Origin: Microbacterium imperiale
GTDB lineage: Bacteria; Actinomycetota; Actinomycetes; Actinomycetales; Microbacteriaceae
Length of the DNA stretch: 64,000 bases
Assembly (NCBI RefSeq): GCF_017876655.1
Contig: NZ_JAGIOK010000001.1
Coordinates: 2,418,001 to 2,482,000 of the forward strand
Direction: 5' to 3'
In this document: positions 28,571-36,519 of the stretch, one piece after another
Numbering within the stretch: the stretch's first letter is position 1
Layout: every line of letters begins with the position of its first letter
Made by a program: the position numbers and the translations under genes
Notes under the pieces: model-generated
Told to the model about the DNA's origin: nothing
The model's input: the letters and a program-made list of their open reading frames with translations, nothing else
Database searches by the model: none

Positions 28571-28659
28571 GGAGACGTCGCATAGTCAGGCCTAGTGCAC
28601 CACCCTGCTAAGGTGGAGTCCCCTTATGGGGACCGAGGGTTCAAATCCCTCCGTCTCCG
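28571..28659 (+). tRNA. tRNA-Ser (anticodon GCU); likely element insertion site
   Basis: Acceptor GGAGACG (28571-28577) pairs with CGTCTCC (28652-28658), with discriminator G and no encoded CCA. The anticodon stem CCACC/GGTGG frames a loop with GCT. A long variable arm (GTCCCCTTATGGGGAC) marks a Ser tRNA. Housekeeping genes end here and accessory, integrase-linked genes begin, so its 3' end is the probable attL of the integrated element (inference). Confidence 0.96.
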
Positions 28660-28677
28660 CTCTCAGATCTAGGCTCT

Positions 28678-28701
28678 AAACCCGCGGAATTCCGCGGGTT
28701 T
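28678..28701 (+). terminator. Rho-independent terminator after tRNA-Ser
   Basis: AAACCCGCGGAA/TTCCGCGGGTTT is a 24-bp perfect palindrome running into TTTT, beginning 19 nt after the tRNA. It can form a strong hairpin with a U-tract. Confidence 0.85.
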
Positions 28702-28731
28702 TCTGCTCTCCGGCCGAGGTGCCGAAACAGC

Positions 28732-28752
28732 TTCTGCCACGTTTCTGCCACG
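28732..28752. repeat. Pair of 10-bp direct repeats beside the tRNA
   Basis: TTCTGCCACG occurs at 28732-28741 and 28743-28752, 11 bp apart or one helical turn. Position just inside the presumed attL fits integrase arm-type binding sites, but this is inference. Confidence 0.45.
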
Positions 28753-28811
28753 AAACGTGACCGATGTCCTGAGACGTGACATTGAGACGAGCCACATACG
28801 TCCGGCTTCAA

Positions 28812-29651
28812 TCAGTTACCTACGGCGTGGAATCTGTGCTGGCCCGCGAACCATAGCCCCGTGCTGCGTGAACGACGATAGGTGCCAACAAAGCCGATCG
28901 GCTTCACGTACACGTCTATCCGCCAACTGCGTTCGCCGGGGATCTTCGGGAGCTGCTCTCCGGCCAGCACAAGATTCGCGTACCAACCATTGATGGTCTC
29001 GTTGACGTAAGTGCCGCTGCGGGACTTGAGGTCGAGATTGGACACTCCGGGGAGCTGAGTCCGTGCGCCTGGTCGGTCCGACAGTGACGGCGCGGCGATG
29101 TGATATCCGGTGCCGAGGTGGAACGGATCACTTCCCCCGGTCCAGGGCTCATGCTTCCCGGCGGCGTCCAGTCGACGGACCCACTCAGACTCAAGACGCA
29201 GTGGGGACCCGTCCAACCGCCGAGCCCAAGGCGCAAGCGTGTTCGAAGACAACAGGTCCGCCGGCATGCTTGATAGCCACGCGAGGAACCCGAGGAGAGT
29301 TCCGTCCCGCTCCCAGGTGTCGCGAATCAGCAGTAGTCGATCGTCCTCAACCGGTAGCCCGTGCGTATACCACCACAGCAGACCCTTGTCCGGTCTCGTC
29401 CACCCGAACGAATAGGTGAGGAACGAGAACAGCGAGGCGTAGTAACCAATCTGATGTTCAAACCGGCCCTCGTCGTCCGGCACTGTGTCCGGTGCCGCGG
29501 GCATTGGAGCCCCCGACCAACTCGCAGTCAGTGCCCGGTAAGGCAGTGGGACGGCCCAGACCCAGGCGTGCTGTCCCCCTTCGTGCTCCACCAGGTCGAG
29601 CGATGGGTTCGGAATGCGCACGCGGTGCACACGTCGGTGCGGGGTCTCCAA
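28812..29651 (-). CDS. Hypothetical protein, last gene of an accessory operon
   Basis: This is a 279-aa protein with many Trp and Arg residues and no motif I recognise. It contains a Trp-rich central part (WVWAVPLPYR, YSFGWTRPDKGLLWWYTHG) and a beta-rich C-terminus. The apparent start is TTG at 29649-29651, just downstream of the stop of the ADP-ribosylglycohydrolase-like gene, which suggests coupling. An internal GTG near codon 8 is an alternative. The 152 bp between it and the tRNA carry only the terminator and short direct repeats. Base composition is less GC-rich than in the chromosomal genes. Confidence 0.6.
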   Translation of the reverse strand: METPHRRVHRVRIPNPSLDLVEHEGGQHAWVWAVPLPYRALTASWSGAPMPAAPDTVPDDEGRFEHQIGYYASLFSFLTYSFGWTRPDKGLLWWYTHGLPVEDDRLLLIRDTWERDGTLLGFLAWLSSMPADLLSSNTLAPWARRLDGSPLRLESEWVRRLDAAGKHEPWTGGSDPFHLGTGYHIAAPSLSDRPGARTQLPGVSNLDLKSRSGTYVNETINGWYANLVLAGEQLPKIPGERSWRIDVYVKPIGFVGTYRRSRSTGLWFAGQHRFHAVGN

Positions 29652-29652
29652 G

Positions 29653-31848
29653 TCATTCCTCGTTTCGGGGAGTCGCAGGGTACTTCAGTCTCCATGCCCG
29701 ATCATCTATCGGTTGCCACTTTGGTGCGGACACTCGCGTCGTGAGGTCAATGGCTAGGCGGTCCATGATCCAGCCGAACTCGAGGCGGCTAATGAGCGAA
29801 GGAGGGAGCGACTCGTAGCCGTGGGTTGCTCCCGCGAAGGCAAGGGCGACCGACGCTACAGACCGCCCGTTCGCCGCGGGAGAGCAGAAGTCGAGTATGC
29901 CTTCCGCGCCATCATGGTCGTCGAACGATGTGGCGACATATATGCCGCCAACCAACGCGCCGAGGGCATCGCCGTCTCTCGCCAGGTGCGTGAGGTTGCT
30001 GCGGCTCCGCGGAGCCCTCGATCCGCGATCGATCGCGTCTCCGATTGCCGCACGTGGAAAGTTGCTCGTGCTGGTGAGGCCCCAAATCGAGTCGGCTTAT
30101 CTCGCGGCGTGGTGAAGAGTTGAAGACAGTGGTGCATTGGATCGGAGCAAGTGGGCGATGAGGAACGTCGAAACGGTCGCGCTCCCCGTAACCCACGGGT
30201 GTGAATGCGTCTGCCCGGCGAACATCCCTGCGTACGCGGCTACCTTGTCCGGTCCGCTGCGTACGAAGCCGCTGGCTCCGGCTAGTGCTGCGTACGGCAG
30301 CCCCTTGATCAGTCCTCGCGAGCTGGGCTCCCGAGTCGAATTGCCCGTGGTCGACGCCATCATCATTGAGGGCGAAGATCCGTGAGCGGTACGGATCTCA
30401 GGCGTGTCCATGAGCCAGCCGCGAGCGGGGCGACCGTCGACGATCGGCAAGGGCTCCCACCCCGCCTCCCCGGAACGTGCACCCCTGAGCAGCGCCCATC
30501 GCTGGTATGCGCGCATCACCTCTTCGTTCTGAGATTGAATTGCCCAGTCGTAGGCAGTGAAGTTTCGTAGCAGGCCCTCGACGGTCCATGCGGCAAGCTC
30601 CGTTGCAGCCCCAGCGCGGAGTTGGCTGCCGTTGTCTCGAACTCCGCCGCCACTACTCATCGAGTCTCCCAGTGCGATGCCGAGCATCAGGCCTCGAACT
30701 TTGCTCACCCAGGTTGGTAGCGATACCTCGCCGTCGCCGGGAGGCGATACCTGGGGTACTCGGTTAGTTGCGGTCGCCGGTACTTCAACCGGTCTTTCTG
30801 CCGGAAGTCGCCGACGTTGTCCGGCAGGCTGCGGCGGCCTTGGTGCAACGGCGTTGCTGACCAGTTGTTCGACCGTCGCAGTCGTGTCCGGGAGGCTTAG
30901 TTGACCGCTGCTCGTGTGAAGAACTCCGGATTCATCGACGAGCACGAGTGGCTGTCCGTGCTTCAAGCCCACCCACATTGGTTCATGCCAGTACTCGGGC
31001 CGATTGGTCGCGACGCCTTCGTCGTACTGTGCCTCAAGGAGCGCCAGGTACTCGATCATCGACTGTTGCGCTGTGCCGAACCGACGCTCGATCGACGTCA
31101 CTGAGAGTGGATCGTCGTCATCCCCGACGAATCGCGCCGGACGGACCAGCCAGTCCTTCCCGAGGCCTACCAGCACCGCGAGAGCATGATACGCCGCGCT
31201 CTTGGGGGTGAGTGCTTCTCTGCTGTCGACCGGGCCCCAGATCGTGGACCAATCCCCGTTGGGCGCGAAGGCTTCATCCCAGCTCACGGGAGTTATGCCC
31301 TTAGGGCTGACGAAGGTTGCCCCATCAGGGCTGTCGAAGTGGAGCGCGGGACCCGTCGGCCCGTCGTGCACAACGAGGTGGGGTGTTTGGTGGGGGTAAG
31401 TGACCCAACTGATGGTCAGCCATGGTCGGGAGCGGACGTGATGCGCGCCGCACACCCATGATCGTCGGTATGCATCATGTTCGTCGGGTTCATCGTTCAG
31501 CATGCGGTCCTCTGCGAGCGATAGGTGGGCAGGGGCTGGGGAAGGTGGGTGGCACTTCGGACAAGCGCCGACTCTGTACCACCACTTGCGCTCGGGGTGT
31601 TGCGTCCATTCCCAGCCACAGCGGTCGTGGGTGTCGTCGAGAAGTTCCCTGCGCACGCAACTGACAATGTGGGCGGTATACGGTGGGTCGGATTCGGCGA
31701 ACGCATCCAGGTCCTTCGGCGCGACAGTGACGTAGTCGCCCGTGACTGCATCTTCGAGAACGAGGCTCCCGCTCTCAAGAATCGTGACGAACTCCTGAGC
31801 GATCACATCGATTTGGATCAGGTAGGTGCGGCCCCGCGGCGCGCTCAT
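29653..31848 (-). pseudogene. ADP-ribosylglycohydrolase-like fusion protein interrupted by an in-frame TAA
   Basis: One reading frame of 732 codons is broken only by TAA at 30097-30099 after codon 583; family-like sequence continues in the same frame on both sides. Residues 1-379 are an unrecognised domain with a Cys/Trp-rich patch (CGWEWTQHPERKWWYRVGACPKC). From about residue 380 an ADP-ribosylglycohydrolase fold begins (VRGLMLGIALGDS, then TVEGLLR, QTHSHPWVTGSA), and it ends after the TAA with NGRSVASVALAFAGATHGYE. The metal-binding TDDT and DTD motifs of active enzymes are missing (GAATE and NGRSV in their places), so the protein is probably a non-catalytic fold even if read through. It could be a nonsense mutant, a split gene or a sequencing error. 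Confidence 0.6.
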
Positions 31849-31943
31849 CGGGCGTTCGCCAGACTCTTGTGCTCGTGGAGAACATCATTGGGGTCGCGCC
31901 GGACGGCCGCGATCACTGCGTACCTCACGTGTCCCAGACCCAT
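31845..31943 (-). CDS. Small leader ORF of 32 aa
   Basis: ATG at 31941-31943 opens a 32-codon frame encoding MGLGHVRYAVIAAVRRDPND and a further 12 residues. It ends in TGA overlapping the ATG of the fusion gene (ATGA), which suggests translational coupling. No upstream in-frame start is seen, and a 14-bp palindrome lies just upstream. Function is unknown; it may be a small protein or a coupling leader. Confidence 0.45.
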   Translation of the reverse strand: MGLGHVRYAVIAAVRRDPNDVLHEHKSLANAR

Positions 31944-31954
31944 GGCCGTCCCAT

Positions 31955-31968
31955 CTCTACGCGTAGAG
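31955..31968. promoter_or_regulatory. Candidate operator palindrome
   Basis: CTCTACGCGTAGAG is a perfect 14-bp palindrome 11 bp upstream of the 32-aa ORF, at the head of the minus-strand accessory operon. A repressor site is inferred. Confidence 0.4.
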
Positions 31969-32100
31969 CCTAGAAGGGGCCAACGACAGTTGCCTCTCGC
32001 CTCGCTCGAGCCGATGGACTCGGCAGTGATACGTCTGGCAGGACTCGCGAGTCCGGTCTAGCGGCGACGTCGGGCGATCTCGGTCCGTGACGGACTCGGA

Positions 32101-32367
32101 TCAACTCATGAGCTCGCGAATGTTCTGCTCATATCGAGCCGCGTCTGCGAGGTGTTCGTCCGTGACGGAGATCATGACGGGAGTGTCGTCTCTTGACAGC
32201 GGCGCGACGGTGGGGCTGGACGATCCTCGGGTCGTCAGGGAGGCGAGCGTCGTCACTGTCACATAGTCGTCGTCGAGTTTGACGACAAGCGCATGTTTCA
32301 TGCCCGGCGGCACGGCCGCAGGGAGCGTGCCCCGGACCCAGTGCGTCTGCTGCAGTTGTGCGGCCAC
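32101..32367 (-). CDS. Hypothetical protein
   Basis: This 88-aa protein starts with GTG at 32365-32367, 31 nt downstream of the integrase stop on the same strand. It contains a beta-rich middle (HALVVKLDDDYVTVTTLASL) and an acidic helical end. No family is recognised. It may be transcribed with the integrase or with the downstream accessory operon; the 157-bp gap after it (31944-32100) holds the palindrome but no other gene I can support. Confidence 0.55.
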   Translation of the reverse strand: MAAQLQQTHWVRGTLPAAVPPGMKHALVVKLDDDYVTVTTLASLTTRGSSSPTVAPLSRDDTPVMISVTDEHLADAARYEQNIRELMS

Positions 32368-32398
32368 GCGACCACTGTATGGCTACGCCAGGCCACGG

Positions 32399-33490
32399 TC
32401 AGACCCCATCGATCTGGTCGAGTAGCCGATCCAGCCCATCGTCAAAGAGGTCCGCGTACCGGTCGAGCGTCATCGCGGCGGACGCGTGGCCGAGCATCCG
32501 CTGCACGGACTTCACGTTGCCGCCGGCGTTCACCGCGATCGACGCAGCGGTGTGGCGCAGGTCGTGCAGCACCATCGTCTCGACACCCGCGGTCTTGAGT
32601 GCCGTCTTCCACCAGGACTTCGAGCCCGCCGACGAGCGCACGCGTCGCATGTACTCGCCAGTCGGCCCCGGGAACACGAGATCGCTCTTGCGGCGTCCCG
32701 TCATCTCCGCACGCAGCGCCTCGACCACGATCGCGGGCAGCGGGACGAGGCGGGTGCTGGCGTCCGTCTTCGGCGTGCTCAGGTGGATCTCGCCATGCAC
32801 TTCGACGGCCGACCGGTGCACGGTGATCCGTCGCTTCTCGAGGTCAACGTCGGCGACCTTCAGCGCTACAGCCTCGCCCCAGCGCAGTCCGCAGTACCCC
32901 AGCGTCAGCACGAGCGGCCGATGCGAGCCACTGGCATCAGCCACACGCCGCAGCTCTTCCTGCGTCAAGTAGCGGCGGATGCGTCGGGTTCGGCGGCGTG
33001 GCAGCGAGTCGACGCCGGTGGCAGGGTTTCGGCCGAGTCGCCCGTCCTTGACTGCCTGCTTCAGGATGCCGTTGAGCACCCCGTACGCGCGGTGCACGAT
33101 CGACGGAGAACGGTCGATCTCGCTCAACCACGCGGCGATATCACCGTTGACCACGCGGCGCAGCGGCACGCGCTCCCAGCGCGGAGCGACGTGGAGTCGC
33201 CAGCTCGTCTCGAGCGGCTTGTACGCCGACGGCTTGAGCGTGCGCTTCTTGATATCGAGCCACGCCGGCGCCAAGGAGCCGACGGTAACCGTCGACTTGC
33301 GGGGGTCGGTCCAGTCGCCGGTTATCAGCTTCGACTTCTCCGTCGTCAGCCACGCCTCGGCCTCTGCCTTCGTCAGGAAACCGCGCTTCTCGACGATGCG
33401 ATTGCTGGGCGAGACGTACCGGGCACGCCAGAGCGTGCCGTGTTTGACCGAGTCGTAGGAGTAGACGTTTCGGGTCGTGCGCTTAGGCAT
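32399..33490 (-). CDS. int: Tyrosine recombinase (integrase)
   Basis: This 363-aa site-specific recombinase has an N-terminal arm-binding region (YSYDSVKHGTLWRARY), a SAM-like core-binding domain (about residues 65-165) and a catalytic domain. Catalytic residues are visible: R203 in CGLRWGE, H309 and R312 in LHDLRHT, H335 in LGHAS, and nucleophile Y345 in LDRYADLF. It would insert and excise the element at the tRNA-Ser(GCU) 3' end. The accessory operon 28812-31943 lies between it and the tRNA. The start codon overlaps the 3' end of the upstream gene by 8 nt. Confidence 0.95.
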   Translation of the reverse strand: MPKRTTRNVYSYDSVKHGTLWRARYVSPSNRIVEKRGFLTKAEAEAWLTTEKSKLITGDWTDPRKSTVTVGSLAPAWLDIKKRTLKPSAYKPLETSWRLHVAPRWERVPLRRVVNGDIAAWLSEIDRSPSIVHRAYGVLNGILKQAVKDGRLGRNPATGVDSLPRRRTRRIRRYLTQEELRRVADASGSHRPLVLTLGYCGLRWGEAVALKVADVDLEKRRITVHRSAVEVHGEIHLSTPKTDASTRLVPLPAIVVEALRAEMTGRRKSDLVFPGPTGEYMRRVRSSAGSKSWWKTALKTAGVETMVLHDLRHTAASIAVNAGGNVKSVQRMLGHASAAMTLDRYADLFDDGLDRLLDQIDGV

Positions 33491-34097
33491 CGTCCGTTCG
33501 ACGCGGGCGGCCCTGCGTATAGTTCATGCCCTTGAGCCGGCCGGCGGCGCGCGCCTTCGCGATCCAGTCGGATGCCGTGCGGTGCGGCACATCGAGTTCC
33601 ACCTGCACCGCCTTCGTCGGCGGCAGGTCCGCGAGCGCTGCGGCGCCGTAGAGGATCTCGATCACCTCCATGCGCTCGTCCTTCATCCCGCGCTTGACGA
33701 CAGCGGATGCCATCCACTGCGGGATGATCCGGCCCTCGCCGGCGGTCAGGTCTGCGACCGTCGTCCACTCGCCGCCGTCCGAGCCATCCATGCGCACCGC
33801 GATGCAATGCGGGACGGCGGCTTGCACGATCGCCTGCGCGGCGATGTGACGCAGCGCGCGTCGATCGAAGTCCGGCCGTATCGCCCGGCTGACGAGCGTC
33901 ATGACGACGTACTGACCTTCGTCGGGCGAGTAGTGCGCCTCGAGGGTCGTTTCGATCCCGGTTTCGTCGTTCGTCGTGGTTGCAACGAACGCGCGAGCAA
34001 TGCGCAACGCCGACCCGACGGGTTCCGTCGCGGCATCCGCTGACATGGGTGTGCCATCGAGAGTGGTCACGTCGATTCTCACCTCCTCATTTTGCAT
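33483..34097 (-). CDS. Hypothetical protein upstream of integrase
   Basis: This protein of about 204 aa has a C-terminal helix-turn-helix-like segment (LPPTKAVQVELDVPHRTASDWIAKARAAGRLKG), so it may bind DNA. The frame is open further upstream to 34157 and beyond. A TTGACA/TATGCT promoter at 34162-34132 would start transcription near 34125, however, so ATG 34097 or GTG 34070 (with GAGGAGG 11 nt upstream) is more likely. It overlaps the integrase start by 8 nt and is probably co-transcribed with it. A role in controlling integration is inferred. Confidence 0.6.
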   Translation of the reverse strand: MQNEEVRIDVTTLDGTPMSADAATEPVGSALRIARAFVATTTNDETGIETTLEAHYSPDEGQYVVMTLVSRAIRPDFDRRALRHIAAQAIVQAAVPHCIAVRMDGSDGGEWTTVADLTAGEGRIIPQWMASAVVKRGMKDERMEVIEILYGAAALADLPPTKAVQVELDVPHRTASDWIAKARAAGRLKGMNYTQGRPRRTDDA

Positions 34098-34124
34098 TAC
34101 CTCGAACGCACATCGCAGAACCTC

Positions 34125-34162
34125 TTGACAGAGCATACTCCTTAGTTGTGTACTCATGTCAA
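34125..34162. promoter_or_regulatory. Face-to-face overlapping promoters between the xis-like and int operons
   Basis: On the plus strand TTGACA (34125-34130) is followed after 18 bp by TGTACT (34149-34154). On the minus strand TTGACA (34162-34157) is followed after 19 bp by TATGCT (34137-34132). The two promoters occupy the same 38 bp, so RNA polymerase could use only one at a time, which suggests a switch between excision and integration expression. Confidence 0.5.
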
Positions 34163-34194
34163 ACACGGTTCCAACAACGCAGCGGAGGTGCGCC

Positions 34195-34425
34195 GTGGCA
34201 ATGAAGATCGAAACGACTCCCGTCGACCTGAAACACAAGTACCTGAGCCCGCAGATGCTGGCCGACCAGCTGCCGGGCATCTCGACCGGCACGCTCGCGA
34301 TGTGGCGACATGAGGGCAAGGGCCCGCGCTATCGCAAGCTCGGCCGCATTGTGCTCTACGCCGTCGACGAGGTCGACGAGTGGGTCGAAGCCGCCATGCG
34401 CGAAGGCACGATCGATGGCTACTGA
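34195..34425 (+). CDS. Excisionase-like helix-turn-helix protein (MerR/HTH_17 type)
   Basis: This 76-aa protein has a winged HTH of the AlpA/excisionase type: KYLSPQMLADQLPGISTGTLAMWRHEGKGPRY, then RKLGRIVLYAVDEVDEWV. Such proteins bend DNA for excision or activate the integrase. The GTG start at 34195 lies 6 nt after GGAGG (34184-34188); ATG 34201 is an alternative. It heads a rightward operon of five small genes and is divergent from the int operon. Confidence 0.8.
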   Translation: MAMKIETTPVDLKHKYLSPQMLADQLPGISTGTLAMWRHEGKGPRYRKLGRIVLYAVDEVDEWVEAAMREGTIDGY

Positions 34426-34705
34426 TCTGATGCCGGATGCCGCGCCGCGGGCCGTCACTGTGTACACGACCGGCCCCGCGTGCGTGCAGTGCATGCTCAC
34501 GGAGAGCCTCTTGGCGGACCTCGACATCCCGTTCGTCGAATGCGACATCACCCGCAACGAGAACAGCGCCGCCCGCGACTATGTTGTCGGCGACCTCGGA
34601 TACACCCGCGCGCCGGTCGTGGTCGTCGACGAGCACGACCACTGGTCAGGGTTCCAGCCGGACGAGTTGAAGAGGATCGCGGCCAGGTTCGCGAGCAGGT
34701 CATGA
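34415..34705 (+). CDS. NrdH-like redoxin (glutaredoxin fold)
   Basis: This 96-aa protein has the redox motif C-V-Q-C (C23, C26) in VYTTGPACVQCMLTESLL, and the cis-Pro/RAPVVVV strand of glutaredoxins. NrdH redoxins pass electrons to class Ib ribonucleotide reductase. On a mobile element it may support dNTP supply during transfer or conditions of stress; that is inference. The ATG overlaps the preceding gene by 11 nt. Confidence 0.85.
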   Translation: MATDLMPDAAPRAVTVYTTGPACVQCMLTESLLADLDIPFVECDITRNENSAARDYVVGDLGYTRAPVVVVDEHDHWSGFQPDELKRIAARFASRS

Positions 34706-35172
34706 ACGCGAGACCTGATCCGAGTGCAGGGGAGAGTCTCGGGGAAGCGGGGGAGCGCATTCGGTCCGCCGCTCCGATCCTTGGCGACCGCGCAACCGAC
34801 GATGACTGCCGCATCCGACGAGCGATGATCGACGAGGCTCTGGCCGTCCGCGGCATCCATCCCGGTGCGCACGAGTGGCACACTGCCCTACTCGTCGACG
34901 GGCATGTGGCCGGCGTCTGGGTGAACTCGGTCGAGGAGGCTGAGCTCGAGCTCACGGTCTGGTGGGGCACGCGATGCCATTGGGTCACCGTCGATCCGCA
35001 GTGCCTGCTCTTCCACGAGTACTTCCCGAAGGGCAAGCGGTCCGCGGCCGAAGCCGAGCGGCGCTTCCCGCTCGCGCCGCCTCGCGCGTTGCGCGACCGC
35101 TTCGCTCCCGCTGATTCGCTGCTCGACGGCATTTGGCCCCCATCGGCATCCACGACGTCGGTCGCGAGGTGA
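34702..35172 (+). CDS. Hypothetical protein
   Basis: This 156-aa protein starts with ATG in a 4-nt overlap with the redoxin gene. It contains a beta-rich core (HTALLVDGHVAGVWVNSVEEAELELTVWWG, then CHWVTVDPQCLLFHEYFP). I see no known domain. It belongs to the same coupled operon as the excisionase-like gene. Confidence 0.6.
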   Translation: MNARPDPSAGESLGEAGERIRSAAPILGDRATDDDCRIRRAMIDEALAVRGIHPGAHEWHTALLVDGHVAGVWVNSVEEAELELTVWWGTRCHWVTVDPQCLLFHEYFPKGKRSAAEAERRFPLAPPRALRDRFAPADSLLDGIWPPSASTTSVAR

Positions 35173-36071
35173 TCACCTTGATCGACGACGATGCTGAGCG
35201 GCTCCAGCGAGCGAACGAGGACCTTCGCCTTCAGATCGCGCATGCTCGCGCTGCGGTCTACGAGAGGGAGAAGCAACGTAAGGAAAGGCGTCGTGAGTAC
35301 GCGCGCGAATACTACGCGGCACATCGCGACGAGTACCTCGACTATCAGCGGCAGTACCGCGCGGAGCAACGCGAGAAGGACCCTGAGGCGTATCGGGCGG
35401 GTAAGCGTGAGCGTAACCAGCGCTGGCGTGATTCGCACAAGGACCAGGTCAACGCGCGACTGCGCGACAAGTACCGCGACAACGCCGAGAAGCACCGGGA
35501 GCGGCGACGTGAGTACTACGCGGCGCATGCCGAGGAACAGCGTGCGCGCCGCCGCGAGTACTACGCCCGCAACAAGGAGAAGCAGAAGGCCTCCCACCGC
35601 GCGTGGCGCGACCGCGAAAAACGGCGCCGAGCAGTCGGCCTGCCGACGCAGCGTCTCCATCGCGTACCTCGCGACGAGCGCAAAGCGAACCGCGTCGCGG
35701 CCCACGCCTTCTTCTCACGAACCTGGACCGAGGAGGAACTCATGACCATGATGGAGATCTTCGCGACGCCGCCGGAACTGCTGGCGGCGTGGAAGAGAGA
35801 CTGTCTCAAAGCGCGCGCGACCTACGCGCTGGCTGAGCAGCAAGAGGAGCTCGCGCGCCTGCAGAAGGAACTGAGCCGTGTGGCACCCGGCCCTAAGCCG
35901 AAGCCGCGCATGACGCCGCAGGAAATCGAAGAGGCGCGAATGGATGCCATCGCGAAGCAGATCAGCGAGCGCCTCCGCCACCACGAAGAACCGCGCCGAG
36001 TCCATCATCTGGACCCCGCAGCCCCGCATCCGATGCTGCGTCACCCCGACACGAGAGAACTGAACCGATGA
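35169..36071 (+). CDS. Highly charged coiled-coil protein with internal repeats
   Basis: This 300-aa protein is very rich in Arg, Glu, Lys and Tyr. Residues about 25-160 carry loosely repeated units of the form RRREYYAAH and RDKYRDNAEKHRE, spaced roughly 13-14 residues apart, which predict a long charged helix. Similar repeats occur in phage and mobile-element proteins of unknown role. The GTG at 35169 overlaps the preceding TGA. A second helix-rich half ends with a Pro/His tail. DNA or RNA binding is plausible but not shown. Confidence 0.6.
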   Translation: MITLIDDDAERLQRANEDLRLQIAHARAAVYEREKQRKERRREYAREYYAAHRDEYLDYQRQYRAEQREKDPEAYRAGKRERNQRWRDSHKDQVNARLRDKYRDNAEKHRERRREYYAAHAEEQRARRREYYARNKEKQKASHRAWRDREKRRRAVGLPTQRLHRVPRDERKANRVAAHAFFSRTWTEEELMTMMEIFATPPELLAAWKRDCLKARATYALAEQQEELARLQKELSRVAPGPKPKPRMTPQEIEEARMDAIAKQISERLRHHEEPRRVHHLDPAAPHPMLRHPDTRELNR

Positions 36072-36331
36072 GCGTCATCGACAGGAGCCGCGCCGAGAAG
36101 GTGCTCTACCGCACCGCCATCAGCGCGTTCATGTACTACCCCGACAAGGCTGACAACGAGCCCGGTTACGACGTCGAGGAGGACGTTGCGTGGTGCGCCG
36201 CGCCACTGGAGCGTCGGCTGCCGTCGCCGGATGTCGAGATGTTCCGTGGGATCATCCGGATGCTGATCACCGAGCCGCTCGCAGACCGCCGACCTCTGAT
36301 TCAGAAGCTCGCCGAGCTATCGGGGGAGTAG
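36068..36331 (+). CDS. Hypothetical protein
   Basis: This 87-aa acidic, helical protein overlaps the previous gene by 4 nt and ends the rightward operon. No family is recognised. The 188 bp that follow (36332-36519), up to the convergent zeta-like gene, contain nothing I can assign. Confidence 0.55.
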   Translation: MSVIDRSRAEKVLYRTAISAFMYYPDKADNEPGYDVEEDVAWCAAPLERRLPSPDVEMFRGIIRMLITEPLADRRPLIQKLAELSGE

Positions 36332-36519
36332 GTGGCGGATCCGTCCTGGCGGCCGATCGTAGCGACCTCCGGCGCGCTCCGTTCCGGCCCTGCGGCATAT
36401 CCTCCCTCGCTGCGCTCAGTCCGGTAATCCTCGGACTCGGCACTGCGCGCGCCTCCGGTCGCGTTGTGAGCCACTACCAGGACGGTCTGAGAAGAGCGGG
36501 CGATGCGCCCTGATGTGAG

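Noticed and set aside
30097..30099. Programmed frameshift in the ADP-ribosylglycohydrolase-like gene
   Set aside because: Family-like sequence continues in the same frame on both sides of the TAA, so this is a nonsense codon and not a frameshift.
31525..32061. Plus-strand open frame of about 178 codons opposite the start of the fusion gene
   Set aside because: Antisense to the coupled 32-aa ORF and fusion gene, with no family signal.
34156..34194. ATG 34156 as start of the excisionase-like gene
   Set aside because: It lies in the promoter -10 region and has no ribosome site; GTG 34195 has GGAGG at good spacing.
36332..36519. Possible small gene or RNA in the gap between convergent operons
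   Set aside because: The only in-frame reading (GTG 36332, about 31 codons) has no ribosome site or recognisable content, and no hairpin stands out.
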